Source: CAYREV01 sp964423345
GTDB taxonomy: Bacteria > Bacteroidota > Rhodothermia > Balneolales > Balneolaceae
Assembly: GCA_964423345.1 (NCBI GenBank)
Contig: CAYREV010000009.1
Span: 20,433-84,432, forward strand
Direction of reading: 5' to 3'
Length of the DNA stretch: 64,000 bases
Both the position numbers and the translations under genes were made by a program. A model generated the notes under the pieces. The model did no database searches, had not been told where the DNA came from, and saw nothing but the letters and a program-made list of their open reading frames with translations. Within the stretch, counting starts at the first letter, position 1. Each line of letters starts with the position of its first letter. Shown piece after piece: positions 1-7,979 of the stretch.

Positions 1-2
1 AG

Positions 3-1385
3 ACCCTGTTTCCGGGCATCAGGGGATACGACAAATCGGTTATACCGCAGTTGCAGCACGCCCTGCTGGCAAAGCACGATCTCATATTGCTGGGCCTGCG
101 CGGGCAGGCTAAGACGAAAATACTGAGGCTGATGACCCGTTTTTTGGATGAATGGATGCCGGTGATCCAAGGCTCGGAAATCAATGACGATCCCCTTAAC
201 CCGCTCTCCAAACAGGCGCGGGAACGAGTCGGGCAGGAGGGGGATGAAACGCCGGTAGAGTGGATCCATCGAAGCCGACGCTACGGGGAAAAGCTGGCTA
301 CGCCCGATACCACCGTGGCCGACCTGATCGGGGATATCGACCCTATCAAAGCGGCTGCCAAAAAGCTTACCCTGGCCGACGAGAAAGTGATCAACTTCGG
401 ACTGGTACCGAGGACCAACAGGGGCATTTTTGCCATCAACGAGCTGCCTGACCTCCAGCCGCGCATACAGGTGGCCCTGCTCAATATTATGCAGGAACGG
501 GATATTCAGATCAGGGGATTCAATGTGCGCATACCCCTGGATATTGTGATGGTGTTCTCGGCCAACCCGGAAGATTATACCAGCCGCGGTAATATCATCA
601 CCCCGCTTAAAGACCGTATCGACTCACAGATTATGACCCATTACCCGCGGGAGCTTGAGGTGGGAATGGAAATTACCGAACAGGAGTCGTGGACCCAGCG
701 CAACGGGCTGGTGCAGGTGGAGGTTCCGGAAATCATCAGGCAGGTGATCGAACAGGTGGCCTTTGAAGCCAGGGATTCCGAGTATATCGACCAGAAAAGC
801 GGGGTTTCCACCCGCATGCCCATCACGGCCATGGAACAGCTGATATCGGCCGCCGAGCGGCGCGCCCTGCTGAATGAGGAAAAGGAGACCACGGCACGGA
901 TAACCGACCTGTTTCATATTGTCCCCGCTCTGACCGGCAAGCTGGAACTGGTATACGAGGGGGAACAGGAGGGGGCGGTGAATGTGGCCAAGCATATTAT
1001 CGGGAAAGCCGTCAAGAATACCTTTAACCGCTATTATCCCGATCCCCGCCAGCAGAAGAAAAAAGAGGGGGAGAGTGTATACCGGCCCATCCTCGACTGG
1101 TTCGCCGAAGGCCATGAAGTGGAGCTGACGGATTTTGAAGGACATAAAAGCTATAAGAAGAAACTCAGCGGCGTTGGGGGTCTGGCAGATTTTGTAGGCA
1201 GGGAGACTCCCGGAAGCCTGGACGATGAGGAGGCGGTGCTGATGGATTTTGTCCTGGAAGCCCTTCACCAGCATTCCATGGTGGGCAGGGAGGATCTCGA
1301 CGACCGCCGTTCCTACAACGATATGCTTGGCAGCATGCTGGGTTCGATGGATGACCTGGACGATTTTGAGGATTTTGACCGTTAA
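3..1385 (+). CDS. MoxR/ChlI-type AAA+ ATPase (5' end outside window)
   Basis: This reading frame is open to the left edge, so the start lies upstream and a TTG at 51 is not a credible start. The visible 460 residues form an AAA+ ATPase of the magnesium-chelatase ChlI / MoxR type: Walker A GLRGQAKTK, Walker B-like FAINELPDL, sensor-1 FSANPEDYT and an arginine-finger segment LKDRI. An acidic tail ends in DDLEDF-like residues. Members of this family usually act as chaperone-like remodellers with a VWA-domain partner. No VWA gene follows here; the next gene is ribosomal L31, so any partner would have to lie upstream. The substrate is unknown. Confidence 0.8.
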   Translation, partial: TLFPGIRGYDKSVIPQLQHALLAKHDLILLGLRGQAKTKILRLMTRFLDEWMPVIQGSEINDDPLNPLSKQARERVGQEGDETPVEWIHRSRRYGEKLATPDTTVADLIGDIDPIKAAAKKLTLADEKVINFGLVPRTNRGIFAINELPDLQPRIQVALLNIMQERDIQIRGFNVRIPLDIVMVFSANPEDYTSRGNIITPLKDRIDSQIMTHYPRELEVGMEITEQESWTQRNGLVQVEVPEIIRQVIEQVAFEARDSEYIDQKSGVSTRMPITAMEQLISAAERRALLNEEKETTARITDLFHIVPALTGKLELVYEGEQEGAVNVAKHIIGKAVKNTFNRYYPDPRQQKKKEGESVYRPILDWFAEGHEVELTDFEGHKSYKKKLSGVGGLADFVGRETPGSLDDEEAVLMDFVLEALHQHSMVGREDLDDRRSYNDMLGSMLGSMDDLDDFEDFDR

Positions 1386-1391
1386 AATAGA

Positions 1392-1422
1392 TTGCAATAG
1401 GATAATTATAGTCGTATATTTG
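1392..1422 (+). promoter_or_regulatory. Bacteroidota-type housekeeping promoter of rpmE
   Basis: TTG at 1392-1394 is followed after 20 bases by TATATTTG at 1415-1422. This matches the Bacteroidota sigma-A pattern of TTTG, about 19-20 bases, TAnnTTTG. It lies 37 bases before the L31 start codon and just after the ATPase stop. Confidence 0.55.
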
Positions 1423-1459
1423 GCACCTGAAATAAAGCCTTAAAGCAACGCATATATCC

Positions 1460-1675
1460 ATGAAAGAAGGAATTCATCCAGATTACGAAGAAATTACGGT
1501 AGTCCTGAGCGACGGGACGGAATTTAAGACTCGCAGCACAATGGACGTGAAGGACGGAGTGTATAAAAGCGAGGTAGATTCCAAGAACCACCCCTTTTAT
1601 ACCGACAACCTGAAGCTGCAGAAGAAAGCCGACCGTATTGACCGGTTTAACAAGCGGTACGGTAAGGACAGCTAG
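1460..1675 (+). CDS. rpmE: 50S ribosomal protein L31, zinc-free type B
   Basis: This 71-residue protein has the L31 signature: MKEGIHPDY at the start, FKTRSTM in the middle, HPFYT, and FNKRYGKDS at the end. It has no cysteine, so it lacks the CxxC zinc site of type A L31 and belongs to the zinc-independent (type B) form, which in other bacteria helps release zinc demand from the ribosome. It has its own TAnnTTTG promoter and a strong terminator, so it is probably a single-gene transcript. No Shine-Dalgarno sequence is visible before the ATG. Confidence 0.95.
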   Translation: MKEGIHPDYEEITVVLSDGTEFKTRSTMDVKDGVYKSEVDSKNHPFYTDNLKLQKKADRIDRFNKRYGKDS

Positions 1676-1695
1676 GTTTTTATCCATTTTCAAAG

Positions 1696-1735
1696 AGGAG
1701 GATGACCGGCAGTGCCGGATCATCCTCTTTTTATT
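1696..1735 (+). terminator. Rho-independent terminator after rpmE
   Basis: GAGGATGACCGGCA and TGCCGGATCATCCTC form a stem of about 14 bp with a one-base bulge, followed by TTTTTATTTT. It ends the L31 transcript. Confidence 0.85.
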
Positions 1736-1808
1736 TTATGTAAATGCTAAATTGTTGTTGGCCATATATTTAAGTCTGGCAATATAAAATTTATATCAAG
1801 CCTGTTAT

Positions 1809-2444
1809 ATGCATATTCATTCATTTACCGTCGGTCCTTTTTCTGAGAATACCTACCTGTTGACCGAAGGGGGGAAGGCCCTTGTGGTCGACCCCGGTTT
1901 TTTTGAAGAGCATGAGTTTGAGGCTTTGCGGGATAAGATGAAGCAGGAAGAGGTAGACCCCATAGGGGTGCTGCTGACCCATGCGCATGTAGATCATGTA
2001 TTGGGGCTGCACCGGCTGCTCGATCATAAAGACCTCCCGGTCTACCTATCCGACAGGGACCGTTACCTGTGGAACCGGTTCGAGCCGCAGGCCAGGATGT
2101 TCGGCTTTAACGTAAAGGGTTTCGATTTTGAACCGGAAGTTCTCCCCGCCGGTGGACCATGGGAGGTGGGGCCCTTCCGCTTCGAGGTATTGTATACCCC
2201 GGGCCATGCGCCCGACCATGTTTCCCTGTACCGGGAAGAGGAGGGAGTCGTTATTGCCGGTGACGCTCTGTTCAGGCAGGGCATTGGACGGACCGACCTG
2301 TACAAGGGGGATTTCAAGCTATTGGAGAGGTCGATCAGGGAAAAGCTGTATACGCTACCGGAGGATACTGAAGTCTATCCGGGCCACGGACCGAAAACCA
2401 CTATCGGCTATGAAAAGAAGAACAACCCCTTTGTGAGTGACTGA
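1809..2444 (+). CDS. MBL-fold metallo-hydrolase (glyoxalase II / YcbL-like)
   Basis: This 211-residue soluble protein has the metallo-beta-lactamase fold. The dimetal site is seen as THAHVDHVLG (HxHxDH), then a histidine in TPGHAPDH, an aspartate in IAGDALF, and a last histidine in YPGHGP. Length and motif spacing fit the small YcbL/GloB-like hydrolases of thioesters such as S-lactoylglutathione; the real substrate cannot be told from sequence. It stands alone between a terminator and a convergent TPR gene whose stop codon lies two bases away, so the two transcripts converge. Confidence 0.85.
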   Translation: MHIHSFTVGPFSENTYLLTEGGKALVVDPGFFEEHEFEALRDKMKQEEVDPIGVLLTHAHVDHVLGLHRLLDHKDLPVYLSDRDRYLWNRFEPQARMFGFNVKGFDFEPEVLPAGGPWEVGPFRFEVLYTPGHAPDHVSLYREEEGVVIAGDALFRQGIGRTDLYKGDFKLLERSIREKLYTLPEDTEVYPGHGPKTTIGYEKKNNPFVSD

Positions 2445-2446
2445 AT

Positions 2447-3100
2447 TCAGCCTTGTTCTTGCTGCTCCTCTGCCCGCTTCTGCTCCTCCCGGAGTTTTTT
2501 TAAGCGGGAGATCTTCTCGGTGTAGAAACTCTGTTTGCCCTTGTTAAGTTTTTTGAGGCGTTTGTAGGCCCGTATGGCTGCATCCGTCTTCCCCTGGGCT
2601 TCATGAATGGTAGCCAGGGTTTCGGAGACAATATCATCCACATCATTATATCCATCCGAAAGGGTGCTGCCCGGTCCGGACGGTTCTCCTTCCGAGGGTT
2701 TGATTTTTTCCGACTCGACCTGCGAGAGCTTTTCGATAAGGTGATCCAGATCAAGGGCCGGAGCCGGATTCTGCTCGAAGGTAGCCGGCCGTGCGTCGGC
2801 CGTCTCCGCCTCTTCGGGCGTCCACGCTTCAAAGCGGTTGGGGTGGGACAGGTAATAGTGGAGTTTTTCAAAAAAGGTGCTGCCCGGGGCCAAGGTCTTT
2901 GCCTTGAGGGAATATTCTATGGCTTTCTCATTTTCATCTCTCAAATGGTATAACCAGGCGAGCAGAAAATGACCCACCGCATCGGGTCCCCGTTTCTGCA
3001 GTTGTTGCTTGAGACGGGCTATGGTTTTGTCGGGATCCTGCTCAAACAGTTCCGCGTAGGAAGCTAAAGATTTAGGCAATTCGAAAGGTAGATGGACCAT
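2447..3100 (-). CDS. Tetratricopeptide-like protein, last gene of the activator-LptE set
   Basis: This protein of 217 residues has no signal peptide. The N-terminal part reads as TPR-like helices, with HFLLAWLYHLRDENEKAIEYSLKA around residues 43-70. The middle is acidic and low in complexity. A C-terminal helix pair includes ETLATIHEAQGKTDAAIRAY, again a TPR-type motif, and the protein ends in a lysine/arginine/glutamate-rich coiled coil. It lies downstream of lptE and the sigma-54 activator on the same strand after 138 bases, and probably belongs to that transcript. In related phyla TPR genes often follow lptE, but its role is not known. Confidence 0.7.
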   Translation of the reverse strand: MVHLPFELPKSLASYAELFEQDPDKTIARLKQQLQKRGPDAVGHFLLAWLYHLRDENEKAIEYSLKAKTLAPGSTFFEKLHYYLSHPNRFEAWTPEEAETADARPATFEQNPAPALDLDHLIEKLSQVESEKIKPSEGEPSGPGSTLSDGYNDVDDIVSETLATIHEAQGKTDAAIRAYKRLKKLNKGKQSFYTEKISRLKKLREEQKRAEEQQEQG

Positions 3101-3238
3101 TACGACAAATAAGTTCCCGACTCAATGAACCGCATTATACGAACAGCCCTACCTTGCAGTCAAGTTAGGAATTGGGTATTTGGAATATTGAATCTAGGCC
3201 GGGCAGGTTCTGTTCATTACTCACTACTGCTTCCCCCC

Positions 3239-3769
3239 TTACCAGCCACTCACGGCATCGTTAAACATATTGTCAGCCACCTGTTGCAGTGCCTGCTGGG
3301 CAGCGCTTGTCTCGCCCTCTATGGGATTTTCATTGGGGTCGTAGGTGGCCTTGCCGGTGTAGGTATTGGTCCACTCCGGCTCCTCCTCGGAGGTATAGAG
3401 GAAGGTGGCCCTGACGGTGACGGTCACCTCATTCTGATCGGTCTGTTCTTCGCCGGTGATGCTGAACGGACGGTTGTTGTAGGACACAATGGACCCTTCC
3501 AGTACGGCATCTGCAGCACTGCGTGAGTTGGCAGATCGCAACCGGCTTTGGTTGATAAACCGGGAGGCAAGGGTTTGGTTGAGCCGGTCGCTGAGATCAC
3601 CGATACCGCTGGAGGACTGATCGGCAAAAAACGGGATGAAGATGGAGTTGATCTCTTCGGGTATGGAGGTGCCGGTAAAGCTGTAGCGTATGCATCCTGA
3701 AGATAACAGGAGGATGAGTATCAAGAAGAGGGCCGGCCAGGTGCGGGAGGGCAGTCTGTTTTCAGGCAT
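3239..3769 (-). CDS. lptE: LptE-family LPS-assembly lipoprotein
   Basis: From this ATG the product is 176 residues, with a lipoprotein signal: MPENR, a hydrophobic run, and lipobox LSSGC with cysteine about residue 26. Upstream in-frame ATGs at 3817 and 3853 would give an unusually long signal, so 3769 is preferred. The mature part matches Bacteroidota LptE: SFTGTSIPEEINSI, then FADQS, LNQTLASRFINQSRL, and a C-terminal segment that ends in VADNMFNDAVSGW. LptE plugs the LptD barrel and helps place lipopolysaccharide in the outer leaflet. The gene follows the sigma-54 activator closely on the same strand, which is the usual neighbourhood in this phylum. Confidence 0.8.
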   Translation of the reverse strand: MPENRLPSRTWPALFLILILLLSSGCIRYSFTGTSIPEEINSIFIPFFADQSSSGIGDLSDRLNQTLASRFINQSRLRSANSRSAADAVLEGSIVSYNNRPFSITGEEQTDQNEVTVTVRATFLYTSEEEPEWTNTYTGKATYDPNENPIEGETSAAQQALQQVADNMFNDAVSGW

Positions 3770-3861
3770 ACCGCTTTTGAGGCCCGTTCCCCTTACATTT
3801 GCGTTGTCTGTTTTCATGCAGCTGATATACTTTTCATGTTTAGAGCCGGCCATCTGTAGTT

Positions 3862-5169
3862 CTATTGAAGGCCATATTGATCCAGTTTGCGGTATAGGGT
3901 GCGTTCGCTGATGCCCAGTGCCTCCGAAGCCTTGCGCCGGTTGCCGTCAAATTTTTCGAGGGCCTGCTCAATTAAAAACTGTTCGGTTTTTTCAATAGAG
4001 GGAATGATATCGCCGTTGAAAAACTCTTCGAAGGGCGCTTTTTCACGGTCTCTCTCCTCCTCCGAGATATCGGCTTCGGCATACGGCTGCACCCCAATGT
4101 CCTCTTCCGTGTCGGTTTCACCGGTATTGATATCCACATGAGATATGTCTGCGTCCTGCATCTCATCCTGAAGGTTTTCAGGGAGAGCCTTGATGTTTTT
4201 CGCTGAAAAGGTAGAGTAGAGAAAACTTGCCAGCATTTTTTTAAGGTCGCCGATATCGTTACGAAGCTCCACGAGTGCTTTATAGATCAGCTGCTGGTCG
4301 CCCTGCCCGAAAGAGTTGCTGCCGCCGGCCGAACGCCTTTCGGCTTCGCTGGACAGCACCGGCAGGTTGTCGGCCGAACCGGTATGCTGCCTTCCCTTCA
4401 GGTATTTTTTGAGTGTTTCGGTATCGATGAACTGCGATTTCTCCAGGACTACCAGCTGTTCGGCTACATTGCGCAGCTCCCTCACGTTGCCCGGCCAACG
4501 GTAGGAGGTAAGCAGTTCCTTGGCTTCGTCCGAAAACCCCTTGAATACCGAGTCGTATTTAGCTGAGTATTCGGTAACAAATTTTCTGAAAATGGGAATG
4601 ACATCCTCCTGCCGTTCACGAAGAGGGGGGAGCGAGATCTTGACGGTGTCGAGCCGGTAGTAGAGGTCTTCCCGAAATTCACCGTCCTGTACATGTTGCC
4701 ACAGGTCCTTGTTGGTGGCGGCGATGACGCGGACATCCGTTTTCTCGGTTTTGCTGGAGCCCACCCTGAAATACTCCCCCGATTCCAGCACGCGCAGCAG
4801 CTTGACCTGAACGTTTTTGGGGGTGTCGCCGATCTCGTCGAGGAAGATGGTTCCCCCGTTGGCTTTCTCAAAATAACCCTTGCGGGCTTCGTGAGCCCCG
4901 GTGAACGAGCCTTTTTCATGCCCGAAAAGCTCACTTTCAATGATCCCTTCCGGAATGGCTCCACAGTTGACAATAACCAGGTCGTTGTGCTTCCGCTTGC
5001 TGATGGCATGAATGGCACGGGCGGTAATATCCTTGCCCACGCCGCTTTCACCTTTCAACAGCACGGTAATATCGGTATCCGCCACCTGCATAATCTTGTC
5101 TATGACCTGTTTAAGGGCGGCAGACTCGCCGATGAGTCCAAACCGTTCCTGAAATGCCTCGCGATCCAT
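3862..5169 (-). CDS. Sigma-54-dependent transcriptional activator without a receiver domain
   Basis: This 435-residue enhancer-binding protein starts directly with the AAA+ domain. Walker A GESGVGKD is at about residues 40-47, the sigma-54 contact loop is GSFTGA (usually GAFTGA) at about 87-92, and Walker B is GGTIFLDEIGD. A long acidic linker at about residues 270-385 leads to a C-terminal Fis-type helix-turn-helix containing NRRKASEALGISERTLYRK. No receiver, GAF or PAS domain precedes the ATPase, so control must come from another route. The pairing with lptE suggests, by inference, a role in envelope biogenesis. I found no clear -24/-12 promoter (TGGCAC-N5-TTGC) for it in the window. Confidence 0.9.
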   Translation of the reverse strand: MDREAFQERFGLIGESAALKQVIDKIMQVADTDITVLLKGESGVGKDITARAIHAISKRKHNDLVIVNCGAIPEGIIESELFGHEKGSFTGAHEARKGYFEKANGGTIFLDEIGDTPKNVQVKLLRVLESGEYFRVGSSKTEKTDVRVIAATNKDLWQHVQDGEFREDLYYRLDTVKISLPPLRERQEDVIPIFRKFVTEYSAKYDSVFKGFSDEAKELLTSYRWPGNVRELRNVAEQLVVLEKSQFIDTETLKKYLKGRQHTGSADNLPVLSSEAERRSAGGSNSFGQGDQQLIYKALVELRNDIGDLKKMLASFLYSTFSAKNIKALPENLQDEMQDADISHVDINTGETDTEEDIGVQPYAEADISEEERDREKAPFEEFFNGDIIPSIEKTEQFLIEQALEKFDGNRRKASEALGISERTLYRKLDQYGLQ

Positions 5170-5310
5170 ACAGTTATAATCTGGCTACTATGAATATTTG
5201 TTTTACAGTCTCTAAAGTTAACAAAAACGGATCTTAGATACATAATGCCTTCGAGAATCGAAGATTCCGAATCAGAACAGCATAGAAAGGAAATACATTC
5301 AAAAAAATCA

Positions 5311-5335
5311 GTAACCATTTCGGTTTTGGGTCGTC
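5311..5335 (+). promoter_or_regulatory. Putative ECF-sigma promoter of the sigma operon (autoregulation)
   Basis: GTAACC at 5311-5316 and CGTC at 5332-5335 are 15 bases apart and lie 75 bases before the ECF sigma start. The same two boxes with the same 15-base spacing occur before two of the DUF4382 genes (8932-8956 and 9975-9999). The AAC-type -35 and CGTC-type -10 are typical of ECF promoters. It is a prediction from repeated spacing, not a mapped start. Confidence 0.6.
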
Positions 5336-5410
5336 AAACCAATGAAAATAGCTCATGAATAAAATTTGATATATGTTATGTTCTGAATGAACTACTAAGT
5401 AAAACAGAAC

Positions 5411-5974
5411 ATGGCTGATTTAAATTTGGACGAAAAAAGCATTGTTGAGCAGGTTGTTCAGGGTGATCGTGATAAATACCGATTGTTGGTTGATCGCTAT
5501 TCACCCATGGTTTTTCACATAGTCAGGAACTTTGTGAACGATGAACAGACGGTTGAAGAGCTGGCGCAGCAAATTTTTGTGAAGACCTATGAAAAGCTGT
5601 CGTCATTTAATTATAAGTCAAAGTTTTCATCCTGGCTTTATATGATTGCCAAGAATCACTGCCGCGATTACGTGAAAGACATCCGGCGTGAAAACAAACC
5701 CTTCAGTGAGATGGAAACACATGAACTGGAGGCGCAGATGCCTCAAAGTGAAAGTGCAGACCGGCCGGCGATGGAGGAGGAATGGAGCCGGTTGTTGAAT
5801 GAGGCCCTGCAGCATATTAAACAGGAACACGCGGAGGCATTTTTGATGAAGTATAGAAACGATATGAGTTACAAGGCGATGTCCGAGCGCCTGGGGACAT
5901 CGGTTAGTGCACTGAAAGTACGGGTACACCGGGCGCGTAAAGAACTGAAAGCGTTTATCGAACAAAACAGCTGA
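5411..5974 (+). CDS. ECF-family RNA polymerase sigma factor
   Basis: This 187-residue protein has only sigma regions 2 and 4, as ECF factors do. Region 2 spans about residues 20-90 (YRLLVDRYSPMVFHIV, then the -10 recognition helix around FSSWLYMIAKNHCRD). Region 4 spans about 125-180, with SYKAMSERLGTSVSALKVR as the -35 recognition helix-turn-helix. It is the first gene of an operon: the putative anti-sigma gene starts four bases after its stop. The GTAACC-N15-CGTC motif upstream, repeated before downstream genes, suggests that it transcribes its own operon. Confidence 0.92.
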   Translation: MADLNLDEKSIVEQVVQGDRDKYRLLVDRYSPMVFHIVRNFVNDEQTVEELAQQIFVKTYEKLSSFNYKSKFSSWLYMIAKNHCRDYVKDIRRENKPFSEMETHELEAQMPQSESADRPAMEEEWSRLLNEALQHIKQEHAEAFLMKYRNDMSYKAMSERLGTSVSALKVRVHRARKELKAFIEQNS

Positions 5975-5978
5975 CATT

Positions 5979-6704
5979 ATGAAAGAGAAGAAAGAACAAT
6001 TGCTGATACAATTTTTAGAGGGGGACTTGAGCGAGGAGCGGGAGCCTGAGGTCCTGCATATGATTGCAGAGGACGAAGAGATGCGTTCCCTGCTCCAATT
6101 TGAGCTGAGCCTTCGCCGTTCTGCTTCCCGTATTCCCGGAGCCGATTCCTTCAGCGTCCCCGGAGGCTTTTCGGCTAACGTAATGCAGGCTATAGAAGCG
6201 CGGGAAACGCAGGAAGCGGAATCCGGCTCTTCCCTGTGGGATGAACTGGTGGAAGCCCTTGAAAATCTCTGGAGGCCCAGGGAATTGCAGTACCGGCCGG
6301 CATTCGCCCTGGCTGCGGCAGTGGCCATTGTATCCCTGTTTGTCCTCCCGCAGTTGCAGGACGAAAATATTTCCCGGCAACAGTTTACGGATACCACCCC
6401 CCGAACGGAAATGGCATCGGCCGGTATCACAGGGCAGGATGAGCAGGTGTGGACGCGGTTTGTCTACATCGATAAGGACGCCGAGTCGGTGGCTGTGGCC
6501 GGTGATTTCAGCGACTGGGACCCTGTCAACCTGAACAGGAAAACCCTGAACGGACAGGAAGTTTGGACCGGGCTGGTGCCCATGAAGAAAGGAGAGCACC
6601 GGTACATGTTTGTGAAAAACGGCAGGGAATGGGTTACCGATCCCCTTGCAACGAATTACGAAAATGATGGATTCGGTAATAAAAACGCCGTCATATATCT
6701 ATGA
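5979..6704 (+). CDS. Putative membrane anti-sigma factor with C-terminal glycogen-binding (CBM48/AMPK-type) domain
   Basis: The product has 241 residues. An N-terminal region of about 100 residues (QLLIQFLEGDLSEE onwards) resembles the cytosolic helical part of anti-sigma factors but lacks the zinc-binding HxxxCxxC motif. One membrane helix follows at about 107-125. The outer part at about 155-241 is an isoamylase-N/AMPK-beta-type fold: VAVAGDFSDWDPV, GEHRYMFVKNGREWV, then DGFGNKNAVIYL. Position directly after an ECF sigma gene with a four-base gap, and the one-pass topology, support an anti-sigma role; this is inference. Such domains bind alpha-glucans in known enzymes, so it may sense a polysaccharide or may contact the barrel encoded next, which ends in the same fold. 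Confidence 0.7.
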   Translation: MKEKKEQLLIQFLEGDLSEEREPEVLHMIAEDEEMRSLLQFELSLRRSASRIPGADSFSVPGGFSANVMQAIEARETQEAESGSSLWDELVEALENLWRPRELQYRPAFALAAAVAIVSLFVLPQLQDENISRQQFTDTTPRTEMASAGITGQDEQVWTRFVYIDKDAESVAVAGDFSDWDPVNLNRKTLNGQEVWTGLVPMKKGEHRYMFVKNGREWVTDPLATNYENDGFGNKNAVIYL

Positions 6705-7963
6705 GGTTAAATACAGTTACTTTAATGTGTGCTTTATTATCCATACCGGTTATTACCCAGGCACAGAATAACCAGACGGTTTTTTCTGTGGAGTCGAGGG
6801 TGGGATATAGCTCCAACAGCTATCTGAATCCATTCTTTGCGGAATGGGACCCCTCACTCAATTCCGGCTACGGGCTGCTTAGCGGTTTTATGCAATCTTC
6901 CTTCTACGGTGAACATAATGTGCTGGACCTTTCGGCGGGAGTAGTTGTGGAGCCCCTGTTTAGCGGTCAATATACCTGGAAAGGCGGAATGGGTGTTGCC
7001 AATTACACCCGGAAGTTGTCTTCTTCATGGAGCCTGGGTGTTGAAGGGGGAGGAAGTTATTTCAGCGGTACCTACAACCGCAGCTCTTTCTGGGGGCAGC
7101 CGTTTGTGACCTGGTTCCCCTCTATCTTTACCTCCCTGACGATGAAGGCGGGCAGCAATTTTCAATCCTATGATAATTTTACCACCGGGCAGAATTCCAC
7201 GACCCGATACGATATTTACGGACTGGAGTTTGAAACATGGCCCTCTTACAACTGGAAGGTCGGCGCATCCATATATGGTTCGCTGGATGCCCTGCCGTCT
7301 TTCCAGCAGCAGTTTAGTTCCGGATTGGAGCTCACCCGCTCATTCAAGAACGGATCGTCGGTCAGCCTGACTGCAGGGCTGGAGCAATATCGGTTTGAAA
7401 CAACGACGACAACCTCGGGGCCGGGGGGACTGCCTATAGGGGGACCTCCGGGCGGAGGAAGTACGACTACGACGACCGAAGCGGATCGTATCTACCGTGT
7501 CGGATTGACCGGTACCCTCCCGGTAAACGAGACTTTTTCGGTTTTTGTGACGGCCGAAGGCCTGCAGCGGTCGAACAGCGCCCTAAACCTGGACACACGG
7601 GACGTACAGGTCTCGGGCGGGGTGAGAATGCTTATAGATCCGAAATTCGGCCGGTCGGGCAGCCGTATATCACCCGATTGGGATCAAAACAGTAACGGAG
7701 ACACCCAAGTGGAAATACATTATTCGGGAGAAGGCAAGCTGTACCTGGTCGGTGATTTCAATAATTGGGACCAAACAGGTATCACCCTTATTGAAAAGAG
7801 GAAAAACACCTACAGCGCGCAGTTGGACCTTAAGCCGGGGGCTTATGAATACAAGGTACTGCATGTAAAAGGCAACGCCAGAGAATGGTTGCAATTTTCC
7901 GATGACGTCTACACCGTCGAGGATGAATTTGGCGGTGAAAACGGAATGCTATTTGTTGAATGA
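6701..7963 (+). CDS. Outer-membrane beta-barrel protein with C-terminal glycogen-binding domain
   Basis: The protein has 420 residues with a signal peptide (cleavage after about residue 22, TQAQ). Residues 25-320 are alternating aromatic/polar strands typical of an outer-membrane barrel, interrupted by a threonine/glycine/proline-rich loop near 235-262. Residues about 335-420 form a CBM48-like domain: KLYLVGDFNNWDQ, GAYEYKVLHVKG, then DEFGGENGMLFVE. The start codon overlaps the stop of the preceding gene (ATGA), so translation is probably coupled. The shared C-terminal fold in consecutive genes suggests a common ligand or a mutual contact across the periplasm. No enzyme residues are recognised. 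Confidence 0.75.
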   Translation: MRLNTVTLMCALLSIPVITQAQNNQTVFSVESRVGYSSNSYLNPFFAEWDPSLNSGYGLLSGFMQSSFYGEHNVLDLSAGVVVEPLFSGQYTWKGGMGVANYTRKLSSSWSLGVEGGGSYFSGTYNRSSFWGQPFVTWFPSIFTSLTMKAGSNFQSYDNFTTGQNSTTRYDIYGLEFETWPSYNWKVGASIYGSLDALPSFQQQFSSGLELTRSFKNGSSVSLTAGLEQYRFETTTTTSGPGGLPIGGPPGGGSTTTTTEADRIYRVGLTGTLPVNETFSVFVTAEGLQRSNSALNLDTRDVQVSGGVRMLIDPKFGRSGSRISPDWDQNSNGDTQVEIHYSGEGKLYLVGDFNNWDQTGITLIEKRKNTYSAQLDLKPGAYEYKVLHVKGNAREWLQFSDDVYTVEDEFGGENGMLFVE

Positions 7964-7979
7964 AAAGAATGATAACATT

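Noticed and set aside
2930..5310. Sigma-54 promoter (TGGCAC-N5-TTGC) near the activator gene
   Set aside because: No pair of boxes with the proper 5-base spacing was found by eye upstream of lptE, the activator or the genes around it.
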